DNA of 27,893 bases from UMGS1649 sp045652705. GTDB lineage: Bacteria > Bacillota > Clostridia > TANB77 > CAG-465. The position numbers and the translations under genes were made by a program. The stretch lies in assembly GCA_045652705.1 (NCBI GenBank), contig JAZRUV010000022.1, positions 1-27,893 of the forward strand, read 5' to 3'. The notes below the pieces were generated by a model. It searched no databases, was not told the origin of the DNA, and saw only the letters and a list, made by a program, of their open reading frames with translations. Position 1 is the first letter of the stretch, and each line of letters opens with the position of its first letter. This document shows, one piece after another, positions 13,060-21,101 of this stretch.

Positions 13060-14765
13060 ATATTTTCCTCCTTATATACTCCTACTTCCTCTTCTGGTTC
13101 TTTATATTTATTGTCTATATATTTTTCTACTTCTTCATAACTATTTGCTACTTTCTCTCCGTCTAAAGTATAGTAAGCTTGTAGATCGAATAATGGATTG
13201 TAGTCTTTATCATATAATATATTTTTTATATTCTTATTGTTATAATCTAGCGCCCCAACTAAAGCATCATCAACCGAAACCTTTGGTGCAGCATTTTGTT
13301 TTGCAAGTAGCCTGTATGCATTTGAGCTAAAATATTCTTTTGTCATTTCCTCAAGCGCTCCATCAAAGCTTATACAAATAATTGCCTCCTCACCATAATC
13401 ATTGCTATATGTATCAATATTTGCAAATGGTAAAAACCTTGCAATATATCCTTTTTTACCGTTTTTGCTAGCTATTTTTTTAACTTCGTTTAGTATTTTT
13501 TCTTTAAATTCATTCAATAGTTTCTTCTTCATACTAACAACTTGACTTGAATACTTTTCTATTTCTTCTCTTTCTATTTCTTGTTCATATCCAATTTGTG
13601 AACAATCTAATACGCACAAGAATAAATTGTCTGTTTGATAGTACTCAGGTATATATCCTAGATAATCATTAAAGACTAAGGCTTTAGTTTTAGGTATATT
13701 TTCATATATTACTTTATCTGTTAGAAACTTCTTAAATAATGTTATATATTCAGCATATTTATATACATCTATTACATAGCTTCCTATTTCTCCACCCTCG
13801 TTTATTCCAAGATACGCAACAATTCTATTTGGAGTGACAAAGAAATCTATTTTATCTTTGTCTAAATTTTTGTACCTGTTTATTGATTCAAGTATAATAT
13901 CTTCATATTCTGAAGTATCTCTTTTGTCCATATTTGTTGCCTTATCCCATTCTTTTTCAGACATATCCATACTAATCTCTGTATCCCAGGCTAAAGCTTC
14001 GTATTTTAAATCATATATTATTGAATTCATAGGTGTATTGTCTGCAAACAACTCTAAAAACTTTATTTTTTCACCCGTTGCAAGATTAAAATTCAAAAAT
14101 GTTTCTTGTTCTTTAATTGCTTCATTATTTTCGTATACATAAGTACTAATTTGTACGCTTAGAATATTTGCAAAGTTGCCTTCTACATAGGCATACGCTC
14201 CATATTGTTGTTTAGATGTCAAATTCTTATTTAAACTAAATGCCGCATCTTTTATCTCTTTATTTATTTTATCTTGAATTTTGCTGTCTACTAGGCCAGA
14301 TATTTGAACATAAGATACAGATACTTTGTCTTGGTTTTCACCATCTATTTTTATTGTTCCTTCTTTATATTCAACATCTTTTATGCTAATAGGGTTATAT
14401 GTATATGTGTCTGAAAATTCTACTAAATACTTACCATCATTGCTATTTCCCTTTATGTTATTCTCTGGTTCAACTATATTAGGTTTGTCTTCATATTTTA
14501 TAACACTAATATTATACTTATGAATCAATAATCCAACTGTTAATCCGACTAAAAATACACAGATTATGATTAAGAGTATAATTTTAATTATATTTTTATT
14601 TTTCTTATTTTTATCTTCTAATATTTTTTCTTTATTTACTTCATCATTTACTTCATTTTTCACATCAACATTAATTTCAGATTGAATATTCATATCCATA
14701 CTTACATTTTGTTCTACATTTATATTTTCTTTATCTACTTTGTTATTTATATTTTCCCTTCTCAT
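13056..14765 (-). CDS. membrane-anchored protein with DUF3298/DUF4163-like extracellular domains
   Basis: The 569-residue protein has a 58-residue Asn/Glu/Lys-rich cytoplasmic tail, one membrane helix at about 59-81, then an extracellular part. The motif VSYVQISGLVDSKIQDKINKEI, then SVQISTYVYENNEAIKEQE and FNLATGEKIKFLELF resembles the DUF4163/DUF3298 pair found in RsiV-type lysozyme sensors and PdaC deacetylases. No deacetylase motif is visible. The later part (about 340-560) is unassigned. RsiV-like roles in sensing are possible, but no sigma factor lies alongside. It is followed by, and overlaps, the PstS-like gene. AGAGGTG precedes its ATG, just after a strong hairpin. Confidence 0.6.
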   Translation of the reverse strand: MRRENINNKVDKENINVEQNVSMDMNIQSEINVDVKNEVNDEVNKEKILEDKNKKNKNIIKIILLIIICVFLVGLTVGLLIHKYNISVIKYEDKPNIVEPENNIKGNSNDGKYLVEFSDTYTYNPISIKDVEYKEGTIKIDGENQDKVSVSYVQISGLVDSKIQDKINKEIKDAAFSLNKNLTSKQQYGAYAYVEGNFANILSVQISTYVYENNEAIKEQETFLNFNLATGEKIKFLELFADNTPMNSIIYDLKYEALAWDTEISMDMSEKEWDKATNMDKRDTSEYEDIILESINRYKNLDKDKIDFFVTPNRIVAYLGINEGGEIGSYVIDVYKYAEYITLFKKFLTDKVIYENIPKTKALVFNDYLGYIPEYYQTDNLFLCVLDCSQIGYEQEIEREEIEKYSSQVVSMKKKLLNEFKEKILNEVKKIASKNGKKGYIARFLPFANIDTYSNDYGEEAIICISFDGALEEMTKEYFSSNAYRLLAKQNAAPKVSVDDALVGALDYNNKNIKNILYDKDYNPLFDLQAYYTLDGEKVANSYEEVEKYIDNKYKEPEEEVGVYKEENI

Positions 14766-14781
14766 AATTCACCTCTAACAA

Positions 14782-14814
14782 ATACCAGCTTGTATGAGTC
14801 TTACAAGCTGGTAT
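14782..14814 (-). terminator. strong 13-bp hairpin between the winged-helix gene and the DUF3298-like gene
   Basis: ATACCAGCTTGTA pairs perfectly with TACAAGCTGGTAT around a 7-base loop. It starts 5 bases past the stop at 14820. The minus-strand tail is only TTTGTT before the next ribosome site, so it may be a partial terminator or a processing/stability hairpin rather than a full stop. Confidence 0.65.
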
Positions 14815-14819
14815 ACATA

Positions 14820-15845
14820 TTATTCAACTATAACATTTGGACTATATGTTTTTGCTTTTAGCTTTGATGTTTTTACATCATCATTTTGTCCTGGTTTTAA
14901 TATTTCTAATGATTTAGCTGTTAGTTTGTATTTGTTGTTTTCTTTATCGAATTCAAATACACTAATTGTATTTTCAAGTGAATCTTCTAATTGTTGAAGA
15001 TCTGTTGTAAAATACATATCTTCGTCTTTAATGTTAAATCCTATTTTCTTAGCAATTCTAAATATTTCTGCGTTGTGATTTACATCTTCACCTACAAATA
15101 CAATTTGTGGCAATTCATAAAATCCCGCATCATTTTTAGCAAAGTTTTCATAAAAATCTGCGTACAATTGAAGTTTTTCTGCAAGCATATTTTGCCAATC
15201 TTCATTTCTTCTTACTACTTCAAATACATAATTTACTTCATTTTTACCATCGTCTAGTTTTACAAGTCCACCTGTCGGTTTAAACTTCACATTGTACTTT
15301 TTAGAGAACAATAATAGATTTGGATTAGCTTCTGCAAATGCGCCTACCTTTGTCATATATGCAATGATTATTTGGTTACCTGCAAGTTTTCTTTTTAATG
15401 CATAAGCAGGTTTAGTATTATCTGTTGGTTGCCAAGCTGTTACTATATTTCTTTGTTTTAAAATATATGTGGCTATTTTTTCTAAAGCATATACCCTATA
15501 TGAGCTTCTTCCTGCTTCAGTTTCAAAAGCATATCTAGATAGAACTTTAGATTTTGTTAAATCTTCTAACCATTTAGCTACTCTATCCTGTCTTTTTCCA
15601 GGTTCAATTTCTTCTAATTTTCCTCTTAATTCTAGTATTTGTGTTACTTGTCTTGAAGTTACAAATCCATATTCATTTACAACTTCTAACGCTTTAATGT
15701 GATTTTCACCAATATATCCCATATCCATTTTGAATACAACTTGGTTTATTGATGCAAATCCTTCCTTTCCATCAAATACTTTTACTTCGTTTTCCCTTAC
15801 CGCAAAAGGCGATACTTTAGTTTTTACTTCTGTATCATTTATCAT
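14820..15845 (-). CDS. winged-helix replication-relaxation-type protein
   Basis: The 341-residue soluble protein has an N-terminal winged helix (about residues 45-130: HIKALEVVNEYGFVTSRQV, then RVAKWLEDLTKSKVLSRY and SSYRVYALEK), followed by an alpha/beta domain rich in NEVNYVFEVVRRNEDWQNMLAEKLQLYADF. This layout matches the Replic_Relax/MobC-like family (PF13814) common on Gram-positive conjugative elements, thought to assist relaxase access to DNA. The assignment is from pattern, not search. AGGGATTTT precedes the ATG. Two inverted repeats sit in its predicted leader, and the neighbouring conjugation operon supports a role in the element. Confidence 0.6.
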   Translation of the reverse strand: MINDTEVKTKVSPFAVRENEVKVFDGKEGFASINQVVFKMDMGYIGENHIKALEVVNEYGFVTSRQVTQILELRGKLEEIEPGKRQDRVAKWLEDLTKSKVLSRYAFETEAGRSSYRVYALEKIATYILKQRNIVTAWQPTDNTKPAYALKRKLAGNQIIIAYMTKVGAFAEANPNLLLFSKKYNVKFKPTGGLVKLDDGKNEVNYVFEVVRRNEDWQNMLAEKLQLYADFYENFAKNDAGFYELPQIVFVGEDVNHNAEIFRIAKKIGFNIKDEDMYFTTDLQQLEDSLENTISVFEFDKENNKYKLTAKSLEILKPGQNDDVKTSKLKAKTYSPNVIVE

Positions 15846-15878
15846 AAAATCCCTCCATATTAAAATTTTAATATATTA

Positions 15879-15898
15879 AGTTACACATTAATGTAACT
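15879..15898. promoter_or_regulatory. inverted repeat 1 in the leader of the winged-helix gene
   Basis: Perfect 7-base arms AGTTACA and TGTAACT flank CATTAA. It lies about 35-55 bases downstream of the predicted minus-strand transcription start and 34 bases before the start codon. It could be an operator or an RNA hairpin. Confidence 0.4.
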
Positions 15899-15911
15899 AA
15901 CATTTATTTAA

Positions 15912-15932
15912 TTAGTACATATTTAGTACTAA
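15912..15932. promoter_or_regulatory. inverted repeat 2 in the leader of the winged-helix gene
   Basis: Perfect 7-base arms TTAGTAC and GTACTAA flank a 7-base spacer. It starts about 8 bases past the TATAAT, at the predicted transcription start. Its half-site is close to that of repeat 1 (TTAGTTAC against TTAGTAC), suggesting one regulator binding twice, possibly the winged-helix protein itself. Confidence 0.4.
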
Positions 15933-15939
15933 CAATAAT

Positions 15940-15945
15940 ATTATA
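15940..15945 (-). promoter_or_regulatory. -10 box of the winged-helix gene
   Basis: A perfect TATAAT lies on the minus strand about 95 bases before the start codon. No convincing -35 box is found at 16-18 bases, consistent with activator dependence or with a false match in AT-rich sequence. Confidence 0.35.
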
Positions 15946-16000
15946 TCACGTAAAAATAATATATACTAGTGTTTTAATGATATTTTAAAAAATATCCAAT

Positions 16001-16029
16001 TTGACAGTTGTTATGTAAAGTGGTATAAT
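16001..16029 (+). promoter_or_regulatory. perfect consensus promoter of the 42-residue membrane protein gene
   Basis: TTGACA (16001-16006), exactly 17 bases, TATAAT (16024-16029). It reads toward the small gene at 16093. Confidence 0.85.
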
Positions 16030-16092
16030 TAAAGTAGTTATATATTAACTGTTAAAAAAATAATTTTTTCAAATTTGAAAGGGGATTCTCTT

Positions 16093-16221
16093 ATGTGGTA
16101 CTTGTTTGAATCTATTTGGTACGGAGTTGTTATTATTATAAAACTATTCTGGATTCCTGCAGCAATATGTTTGGGACTTGCTTTACTCGGCAGAATTATT
16201 TACCTGTTCAAGAAAAAGTAA
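16093..16221 (+). CDS. 42-residue single-pass membrane protein
   Basis: The short gene reads MWYLFESIWYGVVIIIKLFW, then IPAAICLGLALLGRIIYLFKKK and a TAA stop. Ribosome site GAAAGGGG lies about 8 bases before the ATG, a perfect promoter is 64 bases upstream, and a strong hairpin follows 12 bases after the stop. The hydrophobic span covers about residues 11-38 and ends in a Lys-rich tail, predicting a single, N-out/C-in helix. It is the only plus-strand gene in the 15-kb right-hand block and sits between the winged-helix gene and the end of the conjugation operon. The family is not recognised; candidates are an immunity or entry-exclusion peptide, a membrane toxin, or a regulator of the secretion channel. 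Confidence 0.7.
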   Translation: MWYLFESIWYGVVIIIKLFWIPAAICLGLALLGRIIYLFKKK

Positions 16222-16233
16222 TACCTGTACAAA

Positions 16234-16257
16234 TAGCTGGCTCTAATGAGCCAGCTA
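16234..16257. terminator. terminator between the small membrane protein gene and the conjugation operon
   Basis: TAGCTGGCTC and GAGCCAGCTA pair over 10 bp around TAAT. The plus side continues AAAATTCTTTTAT; the minus side has TTTGT. It lies 12 bases after the plus-strand stop and 8 bases past the minus-strand stop at 16266, so it may serve both. Confidence 0.75.
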
Positions 16258-16265
16258 AAATTCTT

Positions 16266-17039
16266 TTATCCTATAATTTCAACCTTTATTTTTTCTTTTT
16301 CTACATTTATTTTTTTAATATACACTAGAACTTTTTGACCATATTCAATACCGCTTACATGTTCAGACATGGCAACCAAGTTGTTTGGGAGTTCTATAAA
16401 CATTCCGCTTTTTGTTCTACTTCTTATAATTCCTTCTACTATATCTCTTTCTTTAAGTTTTTTTACTTTGTCTGCAAATGTTCCCATAGCGTCTTTTAAA
16501 GATAACTCTATTCTTCCGGTATCTTTATCAAACTTTTTAACTACACATTGAACTCGTTGACCTAGCTTTAATTTTTCTGATGGATTTTGAATTCTTACAG
16601 CAGAGATTTCATCAATTTTCACTATACCAGTTACTCCACCACCAACATCTACAAAAGCAGCATAATCTGTAAGACCTCTAACTACACCTTTTAATTTCAT
16701 GCCAGGTTTTAAATTCATATACATCCAGCGTCTAACTTTAAGTTCTAATTCTTTTCTAGAAAGGATTATTTGCTCTATTTCACCATCTTTTAAAATAATG
16801 TCCTTTATACACACTTGCATTATCTTGCCTTTTTTCTTAACACAAAATTCTGCATCTACAAGTCCATTATCTTGTACTACACAAGAAACTTCTTCTCTAG
16901 GAATAATTCCTTGATTTCCAGCGAAAATACAAATTAAATTATATTCTGTATCTACTTGTTCAATATATGCTTCAAATGCTTGTTTATTTTTCTTTGCTTC
17001 TTGCAACTCTTCTAATGTATATTTCTTTGTTTTTTTCAT
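16266..17039 (-). CDS. S1-domain RNA-binding protein
   Basis: The 257-residue protein has three S1-like OB folds. The first is degenerate (about 18-100, CIFAGNQGIIPREEV). The second is classical (about 110-182, GMKLKGVVRGLTDYAAFVDVGGGVTGIVKIDEIS, later DKDTGRIELSLKD). The third is short (about 195-257, GIIRSRTKSGMFIELPNN). It resembles the S1 repeats of ribosomal protein S1 and YugI-type translation-linked proteins. GGAGA precedes its ATG, and only 15 bases separate it from the M23 peptidase gene, making it the last gene of the conjugation operon. An RNA-binding protein in that position is unusual; it might tune expression of the operon, or simply be a host gene. Confidence 0.8.
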   Translation of the reverse strand: MKKTKKYTLEELQEAKKNKQAFEAYIEQVDTEYNLICIFAGNQGIIPREEVSCVVQDNGLVDAEFCVKKKGKIMQVCIKDIILKDGEIEQIILSRKELELKVRRWMYMNLKPGMKLKGVVRGLTDYAAFVDVGGGVTGIVKIDEISAVRIQNPSEKLKLGQRVQCVVKKFDKDTGRIELSLKDAMGTFADKVKKLKERDIVEGIIRSRTKSGMFIELPNNLVAMSEHVSGIEYGQKVLVYIKKINVEKEKIKVEIIG

Positions 17040-17054
17040 ATACGTTTTCTCCTA

Positions 17055-20000
17055 TTAACTTATAATAACCTTATCTTTAATATTCATAGCATTTATTATA
17101 TTCATTAAATAATTATATGTTAGTGTGCTATTTGCTCCTTTGCCTCCCCCTAGATGCTTCCAACCCTTAGCTGCAAATTCTATATGAAGATGTATACCAC
17201 TTGAATTGCCAGTATTCCCCATGTGACCTATAGGCGTCCCCGCAGATATGGGTTCTCCTACAGACTTGGCCAATTCTATAAAATGCTCCTTGTCAGGATA
17301 CAAGTGCGAATATACGACTCCGCTACCATCCGCATTTTGAACTTTTACGTAACACCCCCATCCACTTTCAGAACTAATCCTAAGTTTACCTTCCCATTTT
17401 TTTCCTTCCCTTATTCCTGTATGATGCCATTTGTTATATGTTGTAAAACCAACTTCTTTTATTATTCCATCCATAGCCGCATAAATTACTGGTCCCCTTA
17501 CATAAGGACAATCTTTTTTATAAGACTTTGAATAAACTTCACCGGTATCTTCACATGCTGTGAGATCTGAATCTTTATAATACAAAGCTATGTCTACCCC
17601 GCCATGTCCCGCATAACCATATGACAGACCATACTTCTTTTTTACTTTCAATGGAGTTTTAGATAAATCTTCCTCAGCTATAGGATATGCTACATTATAG
17701 CCATCTAGACTTCCAGCTGGTATATTACTTATCCCAGTAAAATCAAGACCATCTAATATTTGAAATGAATTAATATTTAAACCTAGAGATGAACCGTACA
17801 TTAAGCCACCTGCATTAAATTTTTCTATTATTTCTTGTAAATCTTTTCTTAATACATTATATGATATATCTAAGGAATCTCTTGTCATTCCTATATTTTC
17901 TGTATCTAGACTTATTTCATCAGTAGTTAAATAATTGTCATATATATCTTTGTCTGAATTCAATAAATCTATTAAATTAATTTTTTGCTGTCTATATATT
18001 GCATTATAATATTCTCTATCATCATAGGTTAAATCGTCGCCCGTAACATCAGTAACGCTACTAAGATTATATATTCCAGATGTTGAATCAATAAATTCTA
18101 ATGTATCATTCCATTCATATTTATCCGTATATTCCATTCCTTCTTTATATGTTTCTACTACCTTGTTTACCTCTTGGCTTTTTTCAGTATTTTTATCCTT
18201 TACCCAGCCACTTGGTACATTGCTAAAATTATCAACCAGTGTATAAGATCCCTCCGGAAATACAGACGTACTCTTTGATGGTTCGGGTGTTTCTGTGAAT
18301 TCTTTTCCCACATGTGAATAGCTATCTGCCCTAGAATTTGATTGTTCCGATTTAGCAAAAGCTTCTACGTTTTCTTCTGTCGTGCCGCTTGTAAATTTTG
18401 TACCACCAATATAAGCATTGTAATTATCCTTATTATATACCGGGTATGCATTAAAATCATAATCATTTGATATAACATTATCAAAAAGTTTTGCAAGAGC
18501 TATTACGTAATTCCAACTATACGTTTTATTTTCTTGTACATTTTGAATTGTCTCTCTTATATCTTTATCAATTTTAACATTAGTTGTTCTGGTATCAGTA
18601 CAATACTTTTTAGTAATAGCTGTTGTTTGTGCTTTTTTTAATTTACCATACGAACATTCAGAATCTTTCCACATCCCTCTATCTGTACAATTTACTGTGT
18701 ATTTGTCTTTACAGCCATATTTTCCATCCTCATAGTCACGAGAACTACAAGAAGAGTTTCTAGTCCCATGAACATTCTTACAACCATTTAAATTATTAGC
18801 GAAATCTTTATCCGTACATGCTTTCTGATAGGTTAATTTTGCATCTTTGCACAGCCCTTTGTTATAGTCATCTTTACTACACTTTGAATCCTTTCCGACT
18901 TCTGTTATTGTCATTGTGTAATCAGCACATGTTCTAGTAGTAGTATAAGTTGTTGTTGTTTGATCATATACTCTATAATTAGTTGTTCTTTTCAGATTTT
19001 CCATTTTATATCTATCCATTACAATTTCATGATAACCGCTTGCCATTATTTCATATGCAAATTTAGTATTTAAATTGTTTTTAGTTTGGTCAACAGTTCC
19101 CACTACTAAATCAAACGGTATGTACCACGATTGCAAATATGGACGTACTTTTGTTATAAAAAAGTTTAAATCTAATTCCGCACTGTTTGTAGCACTAGAA
19201 TCAACAGAAGGGTACTGAAGTCCAGAAACACTATCAACTTGAAAAGTCATTCCCGCCTTTTTAACTCCATCTCCATCTTTTACAAACGATCGCCAAATAA
19301 TATTGTTAAAGTTATATTTTTCAGACCTTAATATATGTTCAAAAATTGTTCTTTCTTCCGACAAATTCACAGCACCAGTTTCTCTAGATATGTTATTTTC
19401 TACTTTATCTACCTTTGAAAATTCACCTGCTTCAAAATTAGTAGTTATATTCTCTATTCTATTTGCTACAGTTGATCCTTGATTACCAGAATATTTTGTG
19501 CTCAAAGCATTATAATAAGCTTCATTAGTCCTTTCTTGATTTGCCATAAAGTCGTCTCTAATAGTATTAAGCTCGTCCTCTGTAGCTAGAAGTAGTGAAC
19601 CCGAAGAATTGTATAATTCAGCTGATTCAGAATTTGAACTTACATATACAGAATTTACAGTATTTGATGCTACTGTAGATGTTTCTTCAGAAACTCCCTC
19701 TGCTGCAAGTGCAAAAAACACAAATGCTATTATAATACCCAAAAATATTAACTTGCTTTTTGTTTTTCTTTTATTTTCTTTGAAATTAAATATGTCTTTT
19801 AATCTATCAAATAAAGATTTCCTTTTGTCTCTAGCTCTAGTTGCCTCTGCCTCAGTAATACCTTCTTCAGCTCCTGTAGTAGCTCCAGATAATGCTCCTG
19901 TAGTCCCCCCCACCGCAGTACCTGTAACACCACCAAGTGTTGCTCCTAGGACAGCACCAATAGGCATAGCTGCAGCTCCGATATACGGAATAGATTTCCC

Positions 20001-20222
20001 TATTTCTGCACCAGTCTTGGCGCCTGTTTTTACTCCATCAACTCCGCCTTTAACTGCTCCTCTTGCTGCTCCCTCAGCGGCGCCTCCGGCTGCACCTTTT
20101 AAAGCCGCCTTTCCGTCTTCTTTAAATCTGTTCTCTTCTGAATCTATATTTTGACCGGCTCTTCTTCCGTGTCTTTGCCCTGCTTTTCTTCCTTCTTGAA
20201 ATCCTTTAGTTGCTGCTCCCAT
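17055..20222 (-). CDS. membrane-anchored M23 peptidoglycan hydrolase of the conjugation system
   Basis: The protein has 1055 residues. Residues 1-35 are basic, and 38-125 are Gly/Ala-rich, like a glycine-zipper segment. A membrane helix lies at about 157-174, and the rest is extracellular. At about 430-540 is a Cys-rich region of four similar units (C-[ST]-x-x-D-[YF]...G-C-K-D). The C-terminal M23/LytM domain (about 860-1040) keeps its zinc ligands: HGGVD, and HLHIEF after GHMGNTGNSSGIH. It would cut cell-wall peptides to let the secretion channel through, the job done by VirB1/CwlT-type hydrolases elsewhere. The glycine-zipper tail placed inside the cell is atypical for such enzymes. GGAGG precedes the ATG; neighbours on both sides are conjugation genes. 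Confidence 0.85.
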   Translation of the reverse strand: MGAATKGFQEGRKAGQRHGRRAGQNIDSEENRFKEDGKAALKGAAGGAAEGAARGAVKGGVDGVKTGAKTGAEIGKSIPYIGAAAMPIGAVLGATLGGVTGTAVGGTTGALSGATTGAEEGITEAEATRARDKRKSLFDRLKDIFNFKENKRKTKSKLIFLGIIIAFVFFALAAEGVSEETSTVASNTVNSVYVSSNSESAELYNSSGSLLLATEDELNTIRDDFMANQERTNEAYYNALSTKYSGNQGSTVANRIENITTNFEAGEFSKVDKVENNISRETGAVNLSEERTIFEHILRSEKYNFNNIIWRSFVKDGDGVKKAGMTFQVDSVSGLQYPSVDSSATNSAELDLNFFITKVRPYLQSWYIPFDLVVGTVDQTKNNLNTKFAYEIMASGYHEIVMDRYKMENLKRTTNYRVYDQTTTTYTTTRTCADYTMTITEVGKDSKCSKDDYNKGLCKDAKLTYQKACTDKDFANNLNGCKNVHGTRNSSCSSRDYEDGKYGCKDKYTVNCTDRGMWKDSECSYGKLKKAQTTAITKKYCTDTRTTNVKIDKDIRETIQNVQENKTYSWNYVIALAKLFDNVISNDYDFNAYPVYNKDNYNAYIGGTKFTSGTTEENVEAFAKSEQSNSRADSYSHVGKEFTETPEPSKSTSVFPEGSYTLVDNFSNVPSGWVKDKNTEKSQEVNKVVETYKEGMEYTDKYEWNDTLEFIDSTSGIYNLSSVTDVTGDDLTYDDREYYNAIYRQQKINLIDLLNSDKDIYDNYLTTDEISLDTENIGMTRDSLDISYNVLRKDLQEIIEKFNAGGLMYGSSLGLNINSFQILDGLDFTGISNIPAGSLDGYNVAYPIAEEDLSKTPLKVKKKYGLSYGYAGHGGVDIALYYKDSDLTACEDTGEVYSKSYKKDCPYVRGPVIYAAMDGIIKEVGFTTYNKWHHTGIREGKKWEGKLRISSESGWGCYVKVQNADGSGVVYSHLYPDKEHFIELAKSVGEPISAGTPIGHMGNTGNSSGIHLHIEFAAKGWKHLGGGKGANSTLTYNYLMNIINAMNIKDKVIIS

Positions 20223-20253
20223 TAATTACCTCCTATTTTAGAAATTCAAGCCT

Positions 20254-21093
20254 CTATATATCTACTTTAATATTCGTAGAAGAAAACTCTAGCTTTATAC
20301 CATTAAATACTATGTATTTAATATGATTTTGTAGTTGAGCTGGTATCTCAAATACAAAGTTTTTTGTTATAGTTGTACTAGAATTGACATCTGTATAATT
20401 AGATCCAGAAACCAAATTCGATGCAGAATAAGACTTGCCATCCTCTAATACAGCTTGTACACAATTTAGAGAATTAAAATCAAAACGCACATAAGAAGAA
20501 TTAGTGTTTTCTATCTTCATATTAACTTTTATATATTTTAGGTTTCTATAAATATCCGTTACCGTAAATTTAATTCCTTGACTTGATGTTGTTTTTTCTA
20601 CAGTATCATATTTATAGAAATCATCAAATACTATTTTATATTTATATGGATATGTTTCAATTATACTTATGCTTCTACTATTCTCTTTATAATTTATTGT
20701 CGTTTTGTATATATATGTATTCTCATCTACATACAGTTCCACCCCTTGAGTTCTTGCTTGTAAATTAAAAAAACCTTGTTCGTCTAATTCTTGTATGATA
20801 CTTGCTTTACTTTTACCTGTATATTCCACATAATCATCAGATATTAAATCGCTAATTATGTCTTTATTATCTGTCATAAACATTAATGCTATATTACCTA
20901 TATATTCTTCTGCTAGCTCTTGCTGTTTATCTTCTATATTGATAGATTCATACTTCAATGCTTTTTCTCCGTCAGGCCACCATATAACAAGCAATATACT
21001 TATTACTATTACTATATATACTACACTCACAATTATTAAATTTTTCTTGTTATTCCCTAACGCATCAATTAAATTATCAAATATATTATTCAT
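20254..21093 (-). CDS. single-pass exported protein of the conjugation operon, VirB8-like candidate
   Basis: The 279-residue protein has a short cytoplasmic N terminus and one membrane helix at about 18-39 (LIIVSVVYIVIVISILLVIW). Next comes an alpha+beta region (about 50-155) that could be an NTF2-like domain as in VirB8/TcpC, and then a beta-rich C-terminal domain. The stretch GIKFTVTDIYRNLKYIKVNMKIENTNSS recalls the Ig-like DUF4352 pattern. It sits 8 bases downstream of another single-pass protein with a similar plan. No catalytic motif is seen. VirB8 identity is inferred from topology and operon position only. Confidence 0.5.
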   Translation of the reverse strand: MNNIFDNLIDALGNNKKNLIIVSVVYIVIVISILLVIWWPDGEKALKYESINIEDKQQELAEEYIGNIALMFMTDNKDIISDLISDDYVEYTGKSKASIIQELDEQGFFNLQARTQGVELYVDENTYIYKTTINYKENSRSISIIETYPYKYKIVFDDFYKYDTVEKTTSSQGIKFTVTDIYRNLKYIKVNMKIENTNSSYVRFDFNSLNCVQAVLEDGKSYSASNLVSGSNYTDVNSSTTITKNFVFEIPAQLQNHIKYIVFNGIKLEFSSTNIKVDI

Positions 21094-21101
21094 ACCCGCA
21101 C

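Noticed and set aside
19609..20154. Plus-strand 181-codon open frame inside the M23 gene
   Set aside because: It is the complement of the Gly/Ala-rich segment, producing an artificial Ala/Pro-rich reading; no ribosome site or homology. The plus-strand frame at 835-1284 over spoVS is likewise a shadow.
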